This document shows, piece by piece, positions 26,021-33,119 of a stretch of 44,509 nt of DNA. The DNA comes from Planctomycetota bacterium (GTDB lineage: Bacteria; Planctomycetota; Planctomycetia; Pirellulales; Pirellulaceae). The first letter of the stretch is position 1. Each line of letters starts with the position of its first letter. The position numbers were made by a program, and so were the translations under genes. Below the pieces are notes generated by a model. It ran no database searches. It worked only from the letters and a program-made list of their open reading frames with translations, and was not told where the DNA came from. The DNA is taken from the NCBI GenBank assembly GCA_029259935.1, contig JAJDEH010000258.1, positions 1 through 44,509 of the forward strand, written 5' to 3'.

Positions 26021-26178
26021 TGTAGCACTTCATACATCTGCTCGAATCATGGTCACGGTAGGAACGGCTCTTTCGCACTGCCCCTCGCGCAGATCCCTAC
26101 GTGAAGAACTACCTCAAACGGCTCCTCCCTCGGGTACCACGGTCAAGACACAATATCTCTACCATCCGCGGCGGCACG

Positions 26179-26442
26179 CTACGATGCCTTGCAGATCCCG
26201 GCGCTGAGTCCAGTGCAAGTGAGTGACGAACGGCACTTCCCCTTGGGTGATCCCCTTTTCTCCACGGGCTCCGCCGCCGGGGTTCCAGTTTTTTCGCCCG
26301 CTTCGCAGGTATTGTGGGACCATCCGACTTCCCCACTCCGCGCGTGTTGGCTAGTGACGACGAGGATGCTTCGAGTCCGAATGGCTTGGCTCTTCAGCGG
26401 CCGTTTCTTAAGCGTCGCCCAGATGGTCCACTCAAAAGCCAA
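26179..26442 (-). pseudogene. probable relic of a group II intron reverse transcriptase N-terminus
   Basis: The minus-strand frame reads RSGEVGWSHNTCEAGEKTG, then TPAAEPVEKRGSPKGKC, LTCTGLSAG and a stop. This resembles the region before the reverse-transcriptase domain of group II intron-encoded proteins, where a G-x-S-x-S-T-x-E-A-x-E stretch is followed by V-E-x-x-G-x-x-K-G-N and THRTQSR. The polymerase domain itself is absent and the flanks contain stops, so only a dead fragment remains. Recognition is by eye; chance similarity is possible. The rest of 26021-26549 holds nothing else convincing. Confidence 0.4.
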
Positions 26443-26549
26443 TTAGCCTCGTCATTGAAGAACAGTTATTGCTTCCCGTCGGCACGATTGATTGCGTGGC
26501 GAACCATTCGGCCAGGCGATATACGCGCTGTTCTCGGCATCCACCCAAC

Positions 26550-27026
26550 TTACTGAGATCGCCTCGGCTTGCCAACAACTTGACCCGTCCGCGTTTCCGA
26601 CCCGGCATTGATACGTTCACCAAGTACGCGCCGTATAGTCAATGGTATTGCGAGTGAGCCATATGCTCCTAGAAAGGGGCAAATCGCGTTTGCGACAATA
26701 TTAGGACGTGAATTTCCAAATGATCCCCCGAATAAGAACTGCCCAATTACGAGTCCAACGAGCGATCCAAGCGAGGCAAACACTGCGGATAGTAGCAGCA
26801 TGCAAACGCGGAAACGACACGAGACGTGGCCTCTCGTGGGCCATCCCCGAGTTAGGGACGGGCCCAATTTGGCAGTGGATATTCCATAGAGACCAATCCC
26901 CACCCCACAGATCACCACTGGGGCAAATGCGAAACTATCATAGAGCAATTCGGCAACCAGCGCGAGAAGCGTTGCCAGCAGCAAGATCCCTTGGAAAACA
27001 GCTTCTAACGAAAAGCGATGATGCAT
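26550..27026 (-). CDS. small four-helix membrane protein of unknown family
   Basis: A 158-residue protein with four hydrophobic segments: AVFQGILLLATLLALVAELL, FAFAPVVICGVGIGLYGIST, CMLLLSAVFASLGSLVGLVI and a fourth near FLGAYGSLAIPLTI. The C-terminal tail is basic (RRVLGERINAGSETRTGQVV). ATG at 27026 is preferred to a farther upstream start because gaaggaag stands before it. The gene sits between the two copies of the duplicated segment. Unrecognised. Confidence 0.65.
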   Translation of the reverse strand: MHHRFSLEAVFQGILLLATLLALVAELLYDSFAFAPVVICGVGIGLYGISTAKLGPSLTRGWPTRGHVSCRFRVCMLLLSAVFASLGSLVGLVIGQFLFGGSFGNSRPNIVANAICPFLGAYGSLAIPLTIRRVLGERINAGSETRTGQVVGKPRRSQ

Positions 27027-27254
27027 CGCTACTTCCTTCTTCAAAAAGAACAACGAGCCGTCCATATTCTAGCCCAAGCGCACAATATGCGGCACATTGG
27101 GAATGCGCCAGGTCTCGAATCGACCGTGCTGGATTCCCGCCTGCGCGGGAATGACGGCTAAATGATCGACTCAAACATTCCATCCAGCCGGCGGTTCCTG
27201 CCGCGATAACTTGTCAGGAACCGTTTGTTGAATGGTGACGGCCGACTTTTTGTA

Positions 27255-27753
27255 TTAGACACTGGAGGCCAACGGAACGGAAAGCAGTCCTGAAACGCCG
27301 CTGAGCAGGAAGACGATCAATTTGCGCCGATGCCACTTCGCGGTACTGGGGAGATCCCAGAGAACGTCTCCAATCAGATCGCCACCTTCCAAAAGAGATT
27401 CTAAATCAACGGGTATGACGTGAATCATCAAGATCATTGTGCTGAACAAAAAGCACACTTGGACTAGGAGCCTGTTGAAAAACACGTAGGCCGGACCGAG
27501 GAGCGAAGCGACGACGTTCCGGCATCCACGATTTCAGGGGAAACTGGGAACTGCCGGAGCAGCCTTCGCTTGATCCGGCCAACACAAATGGTTTATCAAC
27601 ACCTGCTAGACCCATTCCTACGAAGAAAGTTCTGGTGTATCCGTGCGTGTACATTGCTGCGGTAAGCGAATACAACGGCAAGACGGGCGCCATGAATATA
27701 GTGATTAGAGTTGCAATGCCTTGAGATTCCACGACCCAAAGTCCAATGCCACT
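27255..27753 (-). pseudogene. broken copy of the 25538-26020 membrane-protein gene
   Basis: On the minus strand, SGIGLWVVESQGIATLITIF to FFVGMGL matches the intact copy, then the frame enters a 138-bp insert and resumes, frame-shifted by the insertion, at VQVCFLFSTMILMIHVIPVD to FLLSGVSGLLS. The first ~30 codons are missing and a 5-bp aacgg duplication changes the last residues. The gene cannot make the original protein. Confidence 0.85.
27468..27605. mobile_element. 138-bp MITE-like insertion with CTAG target duplication
   Basis: Comparison with the intact copy defines the insert exactly: ggactag in both copies, then 138 extra bases, then a repeat of ctag (27464-27467 and 27606-27609). Its ends, gagcctgttgaaaaac and the inverse of gtttatcaacacctg, match at most positions, so they are imperfect terminal inverted repeats. 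It contains a palindromic core, ggccggaccgagg to cgttccggc. It has no coding capacity and would depend on a transposase elsewhere. Confidence 0.75.
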
Positions 27754-27830
27754 GGGAAAAGCGAAGGCGTTCGCCGTTGGCGACCGAGCGTGCATGCGTT
27801 GTTGGCGGACAGTTAATGCCTACCAATCCG

Positions 27831-28172
27831 TCAGGACTTGCCTTTCGATTCCGGAGTGGACGCCGTGGAATCGCAGTTTCCTAGTGGAATGAGCCGGTCA
27901 GCAATCGCACCCGCGAATGCACCGGTCGCAGCAAGGGCGAAGACAAACACAACCGCCCCAGTTACGGTCACCGACGTAAACTTCCCGAAACCATTCGCAA
28001 GGATGTACCAACCAGCGAGTACGCAGCCAAAAGTACCGAAGATCGTCGCGGTGGGCAACGGGAATCGCTTGCGGTGGCTTCGGGATATCATCCACCTCGT
28101 AAGACCAAGCAACACGAACGGGTAAACCACGAAGGCCACGATGATGAGAATTGAAAGCTGATCCGGATGCAT
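27831..28172 (-). CDS. small three-helix membrane protein
   Basis: A 113-residue protein starting MHPDQLSILIIVAFVVYPFV. Three hydrophobic helices are visible (about 5-24, 45-62 with TIFGTFGCVLAGWYILA, and 70-95 with VTVTGAVVFVFALAATGAFA), with a basic loop RSHRKRF between the first two. The tail is polar. The frame continues 33 codons upstream of this ATG, but those codons lack a membrane or signal pattern. Unrecognised. Confidence 0.65.
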   Translation of the reverse strand: MHPDQLSILIIVAFVVYPFVLLGLTRWMISRSHRKRFPLPTATIFGTFGCVLAGWYILANGFGKFTSVTVTGAVVFVFALAATGAFAGAIADRLIPLGNCDSTASTPESKGKS

Positions 28173-28326
28173 TTGTTCGCCAACGGGTTGGCATCCACGA
28201 CACCGGCTTGAACGAAGCGAACCATGCCGCGAAGCTGATTTGATTGTATTACAAAGCCGCGTTGTTAACAAAATCAGGCGGTGTCCGCGCAGCGGCGCGG
28301 ATGCCTTGTTGGCAGTCGCTCAACAG

Positions 28327-28548
28327 GGATTATTCACCACGGGAGTCAATAATGGGACTGGCTCTGAGTTCATTGTGTTTTCGCGGCGGAGTAGGGGACG
28401 CGACTCGGTGCCTGTCCGATTATTGACGGCTCACCCAATAGGCCGTTCACAAAATGGGACAGGCACCGAGACATCCGCCTCAAATACGCGTCCCCATCCT
28501 ACTTGGATCGGAGCCAGTCCCATTTTGTGAACTACTCGTGAATAATCC
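28327..28548. repeat. 222-bp nested inverted-repeat element
   Basis: Successive perfect pairings fold this segment on itself: ggattattcac (28327-28337) with 28538-28548; aatgggactggctc (28351-28364) with 28511-28524; ggggacgcg (28394-28402) with 28487-28495; ctcggtgcctgtcc (28404-28417) with ggacaggcaccgag (28457-28470). A competing pairing joins gttcacaaaatggg (28445-28458) to its inverse at 28519-28532. No open frame of note lies in it. It occupies most of the 28173-28816 gap; the remainder contains a tRNA-like but non-functional fold near 28616. Confidence 0.85.
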
Positions 28549-28816
28549 AGGCTCAATTCTCCGCCTCAATGAGTTGGATTGAGTAGGCAAGACATGCGCT
28601 CATTGCTCAAGTACAGGGTGGTGGGCTCGCAGCGCAACCGGCAGCGCGTTTTCTGGGGGCTCCCGTTGGTCGACCCCAGCCACCCAAACTTTTTTTGGAC
28701 AAAGCCTTATTGTTTCGCTTGTGCATGGCTCGCATCACGAAAATTTACGACTCCCGAAATGCGACACTTGTTTCCAAGTTGTGGTGGCCTCTGGTCACTA
28801 GGCGACTGCGCCCCGA

Positions 28817-30598
28817 CTATTTTTTGCCCGGTTCATCCGCGCTGCCAGATTGAAGGTACGTTTGCAGCATGCCGATCATCTCGTGAGCTTCGGTGTCGTC
28901 GGGCCTTAGGCGGACCAGTTCCTGGAAATGGATGAGTGCTTGTTCCGGCTGTTCCGTTCTGATGAGGGCGGCCGCGAGGAGCCGGTGTGCGTCGGCTCGG
29001 TTTCTTTGGTTTGGATTCTTTGTGAGGATCATTCGAAGGTACTCGATGGCTTGATCGGTCTTCCCGATCCGCATCAGGTGGGCTGCCGAGATTCGCAAGC
29101 TTTCCACATCCTCGGGCGCAGTCTCCAGGGCTTTTGCTGCCAGCAGTCCCGCTTCCTCGTGTTTGCCGGCCCACTCCAACACCTTCGCCAAATTTCGCAG
29201 CGCCACGGCGTGATCCTGGGTGTCGATGTTGGATTCGATTTGCTGGCGGGCGCGCGAGAGCCCGGTGTCCTGCCACGTTCCGGTTGCCTGAACGACGCGC
29301 ATCTCAATCAAACGATCGACGATGGCTCGCGCGATCATTCCATTGGTTTCGATGTTCGGATGCACATGGTCTAGGAAGTACTCGTTCCCCGGCACCTCGT
29401 GTCCGTGTTTCCGCTGACATTCGCTTCTCAAATCCCGTTGAAAGTCGACGAGCGGAACGTCGGCCTGTTTCGCGGCCTCGCGCATTCGTTCCAACCCCGC
29501 CGATGTCGCCCGCAAGGGGCATACATCCTCGTCGGCGGCCCGCTGGAAGGCAGCGGTGGCGGCGGAGTATTGCTTGAGCTGGAACAGCAGGTGTCCCTTG
29601 CGGAAGTGCAGATCGGCGTAACGATCGTCGATCTTCTCGGCCGCTTCATAGGCGGTCAGTGCGCGCTGGTATTCGTTCGCGGCTTCAAGTTTTTCCGCGT
29701 CCGCCAAATAGCTCGACCACAGTCGGTAGTCATCCGAATCTTTCGCGACCGAATTCTGGCTCTTGAACGGCGAGAAGTCTTTTAGATTGCCGGCGGGGGC
29801 GACGAAGACCACGTCGGCACCCGCGTCGCGTGCCAGTTTGGCCATGCGCGACAGATTGAATTCGAAATGAGCCAGAATCTGCTCGGCCAGTTCTTCGTCG
29901 CGATGATAGGTTGCGGGGCCGCTTGTATGATCGAGTACCGCGTCGACTTCGGCTGACATTTGATAAGGGTCGCCCGAGTTGGGCCTCAGCAGGTTCTCCA
30001 CCAGCGCGAAGGTACGGGTATGCGCGAGCCTGGCCATGAAATCGATTCCCACCGGCGACATGCCTTGCATCTTGCCGTAGGTTCGCTCTTCGAGAAACTC
30101 GTTATGGCCGGTGTAGATGACGAACAGGTCGGGCTGGTACCGCACAAGTTGCTCCATCAACGCCGCGATGCGATAAGTGGCGTAACTGATGCCGCCGGCG
30201 TTAATCACTTCCCAGTCCTTGCCCGAATCGACGATGGGAAGAAGCTGGCGCAGCCACTCCGAGAATGAAGTTGCATCGTCGTAGGGCCGGCCGTACGTTG
30301 TCGAACCTCCCAGACAGAATATTCGGTAGGTACCGGCCGGCTTTTCTTGTGGGAACGACTGCGCGTTGAAGTACGCGAGCTTGTTTTCGGCCGTTGTCAT
30401 CGTGACCTGGCCGTCGGCACCGGTCTTTTTAACGTAAGTCGGCAGGGAAGAAGCGAAACCGACAAAGGGATCGCGAGTTTCGACCGTCGTACTCACGCCC
30501 ACGACCGCCAGCAGGCCTTCCAGCAAGAGAAAGAAGACGCACGTCATGAGCGCGCCAAAAACAGCCTTCTTCCAAATTGGCAATCGACGCCTGGGCAT
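28817..30598 (-). CDS. membrane-anchored SGNH/GDSL hydrolase-like protein with TPR repeats
   Basis: A 593-residue protein. One N-terminal membrane helix (about 10-32, VFGALMTCVFFLLLEGLLAV) anchors it. The SGNH fold follows: block I FCLGGSTTYGRPYDDATSFS, block III YTGHNEFLEE, and the catalytic His block YFLDHVHPNIETNG. Between blocks III and V a pair of TPR-like units (YQRALTAYEAAEKIDD, LHFRKGHLLFQLKQYSAATA) is inserted, and more TPR units form the C-terminus (EEAGLLAAKALETAPED, QALIHFQELVRLRPDD). SGNH proteins of this kind often act on acylated surface polysaccharides. ATG at 30598 begins the protein just before its helix; a TTG at 30649 is possible. No operon partner is seen. Confidence 0.87.
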   Translation of the reverse strand: MPRRRLPIWKKAVFGALMTCVFFLLLEGLLAVVGVSTTVETRDPFVGFASSLPTYVKKTGADGQVTMTTAENKLAYFNAQSFPQEKPAGTYRIFCLGGSTTYGRPYDDATSFSEWLRQLLPIVDSGKDWEVINAGGISYATYRIAALMEQLVRYQPDLFVIYTGHNEFLEERTYGKMQGMSPVGIDFMARLAHTRTFALVENLLRPNSGDPYQMSAEVDAVLDHTSGPATYHRDEELAEQILAHFEFNLSRMAKLARDAGADVVFVAPAGNLKDFSPFKSQNSVAKDSDDYRLWSSYLADAEKLEAANEYQRALTAYEAAEKIDDRYADLHFRKGHLLFQLKQYSAATAAFQRAADEDVCPLRATSAGLERMREAAKQADVPLVDFQRDLRSECQRKHGHEVPGNEYFLDHVHPNIETNGMIARAIVDRLIEMRVVQATGTWQDTGLSRARQQIESNIDTQDHAVALRNLAKVLEWAGKHEEAGLLAAKALETAPEDVESLRISAAHLMRIGKTDQAIEYLRMILTKNPNQRNRADAHRLLAAALIRTEQPEQALIHFQELVRLRPDDTEAHEMIGMLQTYLQSGSADEPGKK

Positions 30599-30678
30599 GC
30601 CGCGGAGAGTCCCCTTGGGGGAGTGACGACGACGGTTCAACGACCCCAATTTGGAGTCTACGCCAGCGGATTCACCAT

Positions 30679-30730
30679 GTCAACCAAGCGGCGTCAACCA
30701 AGGTCAACCAAGCGGCGTCAACCAAGCGGC
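30679..30730. repeat. 14-bp tandem repeat, four units, one shortened
   Basis: gtcaaccaagcggc occurs at 30679-30692, 30703-30716 and 30717-30730, with a 10-bp partial unit at 30693-30702. It lies just upstream of the SGNH gene. There are no spacers, so it is not a CRISPR array. Replication slippage is the simplest origin. Confidence 0.85.
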
Positions 30731-30814
30731 GTCGTGGTGTGGGGCCCGAATTCATGGCGAGCTTAACAATCGCCATTGATGAAGACTTAGGTCGCAACTC
30801 AACCGCAACCATCG

Positions 30815-31010
30815 GTCCGCCGTTTTGAAAGCCGTGAAAACGGCGGCAGCACAAGGAATTGTTCGACAGGCCCTGAGCTGCTGTCGCCGCTTTCGCGGCT
30901 CGGTTCATTAAAGACGGGCTATCCGCCGGCTACTTGCTTTCGCCGTTTCACGGCTGCTTTCCCGTTGCGGATCTTGACCGTCCTCCCGCCAGAAAAAATT
31001 GCCGCACACG
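30815..31010 (-). repeat. dispersed repeat, copy 1 (inverted relative to copy 2)
   Basis: Read on the minus strand this sequence shares, in order, gtgcggcaattttttctggcg, an acggtcaagatccgcaacgg block, gaaagcagccgt and the terminal hairpin ccgccgttttca...aaaacggcgg with 38021-38156 on the plus strand. Copy 1 has about 55 extra bases in the middle. No gene is supported in 30650-31114; short basic frames across the repeat are not conserved between copies. Confidence 0.85.
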
Positions 31011-31114
31011 CGTCGTGACTCGTTCTCTTACGGACTAAGCGTGGCTTGCAGGCGTGTTTGCGATCCGTGCGTTGGACCGTTGTGCGAGCGCGGTTGTTTC
31101 GTTTCGACAAGCCG

Positions 31115-31771
31115 TCAGGCTGACTGCAGGAAATCCTTCAGTCGGTCGAAGTCGCGCGAGTTGCAGAATGAGCAGCCTACCAGCCAGCCGTTTTCCATGG
31201 TCATTTGCCATTCGGCACGGGCAACGACGATGATGTCTTGTCTGGCGGCCAAACAGATGTGGATTCTCTGATCGGTTTGACAGGGCCGATCGGACAGGAC
31301 ACAGAACCCGCCTCTTGAGATGTTGCGTAAGGTGATCGTGGCCTTGTCGCCGTTCAGGTTCCACGACGCTTCCAAATCGGCGCTCTTGTCGAACCGCAAA
31401 TCACAACGGCGATCGAGGTTGCCGCCATGGACAAATTTCTTAAACAGCCGCTCGGGCAAGCTGGGACTCAGGTGGCATCCGACCAGCCATTGGTCGCCCT
31501 CGCCCCGACACCAGCAAACCGACGCTGAGATGTAGAACTCCATGCCGAATTCGACAATGGACAGCTTCAGCCGCACCGAATGGTGGACTTCGATTTCTTG
31601 AGGGCTGGCGAGTTTCATTCCTCGTTCGGACAAGTCGATCAGTTCAACGGCCACGAGTTGATCTTTTGCGCGATGATCGTGTGATTCGACGGAAAGCTCC
31701 GCTGGATAGCTCTCCGCCAGTACGTAACGCGCGTCACGAAGAACTTCATTGCACGATGTGTCAATCGTCAT
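31115..31771 (-). CDS. tandem PilZ-domain protein (putative c-di-GMP receptor)
   Basis: A 218-residue soluble protein with two PilZ-like barrels. The second is complete: RCDLR (122-126, the RxxxR motif) and NISRGG (150-155, the [D/N]xSxxG motif), which bind cyclic di-GMP in known PilZ proteins. The first has DLSERG (46-51) but no clear RxxxR, so it resembles the non-binding YcgR-N-like partner domain. YcgR-type proteins slow flagellar rotation when c-di-GMP is high, and flagellar genes lie in the same window, but the link is inference. ATG at 31771 is preferred to the TTG at 31846 because the extra 25 residues add no structure. The next gene upstream on the strand begins 148 bp away. Confidence 0.88.
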   Translation of the reverse strand: MTIDTSCNEVLRDARYVLAESYPAELSVESHDHRAKDQLVAVELIDLSERGMKLASPQEIEVHHSVRLKLSIVEFGMEFYISASVCWCRGEGDQWLVGCHLSPSLPERLFKKFVHGGNLDRRCDLRFDKSADLEASWNLNGDKATITLRNISRGGFCVLSDRPCQTDQRIHICLAARQDIIVVARAEWQMTMENGWLVGCSFCNSRDFDRLKDFLQSA

Positions 31772-31918
31772 GGTCTCAGCCTGCACAAGAAGGGAACGAA
31801 GCTGCCGCCCTGTTGATAACGTGCGATACTTTGCCGCCTTGGTCAAATATGTCGCGAATCGGACCGTTCGGGAACCGGCAAAACTGCCATGATCGATACA
31901 AGCGATCGCTCGGTGCGG

Positions 31919-32836
31919 TTATTGTCGGTCGGAGAACTGAAGTGCTTGCTTACGCAGGTCGATCCCCGCCATGTCGCTCCAGGCGGTCAGGCAGCGCTGA
32001 AATATGGGTCCCGGAGTTCCGCTTCCGATGGGCTTCCCGTCCAGACGAGTGACAGGCAGCAGGCAAGGCGAAGTGCTGCAGAGAATGACTTCGTCCGCCC
32101 CGGCGATGCCCGACGGCAATAGCTGGCGGTGAGTGAAGGGCAGTTCCAATTGCCGCGCCAGTTCCTCGACCACGGTGAGACTAATCCCCGCCAGAATTTC
32201 TTCCTTGGGCGGGGCGACCAAGCCTTCGCCAGCGATGTAAATGACTACACTGGCAGTCGACGCCTCAAGTACGTGGCCGGATTGATCCAGTAGCAGGGCC
32301 CGTGATCCCGGTTCCTTTTCCCGCGCCTCCCGGTCCGCTAGAAAGTAGTGCATTCTGCTACGGCATTTGAGCTCCGGAGACCAACAATTCGCGGGTACTT
32401 GTCGCACGTTGCTGACGATGAGGGATTGTCCTTGTTCATAAAGGCGGCTCCACGAATAGAACGGCAGCAGGTAAGTGTGCATGCCAACGAGAGGCCGGGG
32501 CGGATCTCCCGTTGAGAACGTCGGATAGGTTCCCGGTGTAACGAATACCGAGATGCCGAGATCATCTCCTTCCGCCAACAGCGCATGATTGTTGTCCACC
32601 AGTCGTTGAGCAATCAGTGCCAGATCGGAGGGCTTCATGTCGATCTGGACGCCGACCAAATCCAGCGAACGCTGCAGGCGGTCGAGATGTTGTCCCAGTC
32701 GAAACAGCTTGCCGTCGAAGGTGCGCATTTGCTCGGCCACTGTCGTTCCCGTTACGAACCCGGCGTCGGTAACAGGAACGGCGGCCGCCGATGCGGGCAG
32801 CAGTTGTCCATCTAAATATGCGAGCGGCTCGGGCAT
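31919..32836 (-). CDS. PLP-dependent class IV aminotransferase
   Basis: A 305-residue class IV (fold type IV) aminotransferase or lyase related to branched-chain aminotransferase, D-amino-acid aminotransferase and aminodeoxychorismate lyase. The N-terminus (YLDGQLLPASAAAVPVTDAG, RTFDGKLFRLGQHLDRLQRS) is characteristic; the PLP lysine lies in ELKCRSRMHYFLADREA; the phosphate-binding end is EASTASVVIYIAGEGLVAPP and later ADEVILCSTSPCLLPVTRLD. Which substrate it uses cannot be read from the sequence; the R/K pattern does not match ilvE perfectly. Three direct repeats abut the ATG at the 5' side, and the tRNA terminator lies just beyond, so the gene must have its own promoter or rely on read-through. 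Confidence 0.88.
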   Translation of the reverse strand: MPEPLAYLDGQLLPASAAAVPVTDAGFVTGTTVAEQMRTFDGKLFRLGQHLDRLQRSLDLVGVQIDMKPSDLALIAQRLVDNNHALLAEGDDLGISVFVTPGTYPTFSTGDPPRPLVGMHTYLLPFYSWSRLYEQGQSLIVSNVRQVPANCWSPELKCRSRMHYFLADREAREKEPGSRALLLDQSGHVLEASTASVVIYIAGEGLVAPPKEEILAGISLTVVEELARQLELPFTHRQLLPSGIAGADEVILCSTSPCLLPVTRLDGKPIGSGTPGPIFQRCLTAWSDMAGIDLRKQALQFSDRQ

Positions 32837-32887
32837 GTTGGGATTCGTGCGTAGTTGGAATTCGTGCTTCGTTGGGATTCGTGCGTT
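32837..32887 (-). repeat. three 14-bp direct repeats at the aminotransferase start
   Basis: On the minus strand gcacgaatcccaac occurs three times with a 17-bp period (plus-strand 32871-32884, 32854-32867 with one change, 32837-32850), the last ending directly before the ATG at 32836. No purine-rich ribosome-binding site is left between repeat and start. The array fills the space between the tRNA terminator and the gene. Confidence 0.85.
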
Positions 32888-32895
32888 GGTCCACC

Positions 32896-32930
32896 AAAAA
32901 AGCCCAGCTTTTCAAGGGAAAGCCGGGCTT
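32896..32930 (-). terminator. terminator of the tRNA-Leu transcript
   Basis: On the minus strand aagcccggcttt pairs with aaagctgggctt (one G-T pair and a bulge) around a short loop and is followed by six T residues (plus-strand A run 32896-32901). It begins about 21 bases after the tRNA 3' end. Confidence 0.88.
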
Positions 32931-32950
32931 GGGAGCTGATCGGGATGAAG

Positions 32951-33034
32951 TGCGGGTGAGAGGTTTCGAACCTCCACCTCATTGCTGAGACATGGCCCTC
33001 AACCATGCGCGTCTGCCAGTTCCGCCACACCCGC
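32951..33034 (-). tRNA. tRNA-Leu, anticodon GAG
   Basis: An 84-nt class II tRNA. The acceptor stem GCGGGTG (33034-33028) pairs with CACCCGC (32958-32952), discriminator A at 32951. The D arm is TGGCGGAACTGGCAGACGC; the anticodon stem CATGG/CCATG encloses TTGAGGG, giving anticodon GAG, which reads CTC (and CTT by wobble). A long variable arm (around GTCTCAGCAATGAG) and the T arm GGTTCGAAACC complete it. CCA is not encoded. The PP2C gene ends 86 bp upstream on the same strand. Confidence 0.97.
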
Positions 33035-33119
33035 AATTCAAAAAATCAAGTCTAGGAGATTTGCCTTGATCGTCAAGGTCACGTCATGCCGGATGCTTGT
33101 CGAGAAACGATGGCGTCTT

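Larger units (their letters stand above)
27129..27753. repeat. copy B of the segmental duplication, interrupted
   Basis: Homologous to 25453-25930 in the same orientation, with a 138-bp insertion at 27468. Similarity begins at the attccc palindrome (27129-27157) and stops abruptly at about 27753, inside the membrane-protein gene. The two copies lie about 1.2 kb apart, with an unrelated gene and a reverse-transcriptase relic between them. Confidence 0.88.

Noticed and set aside
28612..28690. tRNA-like fold (GGGTGG/CCACCC acceptor ends, D-arm-like GCGCAACCGGCAGCGC, partial T arm)
   Set aside because: No anticodon stem forms and the T loop is incomplete; at best a decayed tRNA fragment, so not listed as a gene.
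30679..30730. Tandem repeats considered as a CRISPR array (also 32837-32887)
   Set aside because: Units are directly adjacent or spaced by three constant bases; there are no unique spacers and no cas genes.
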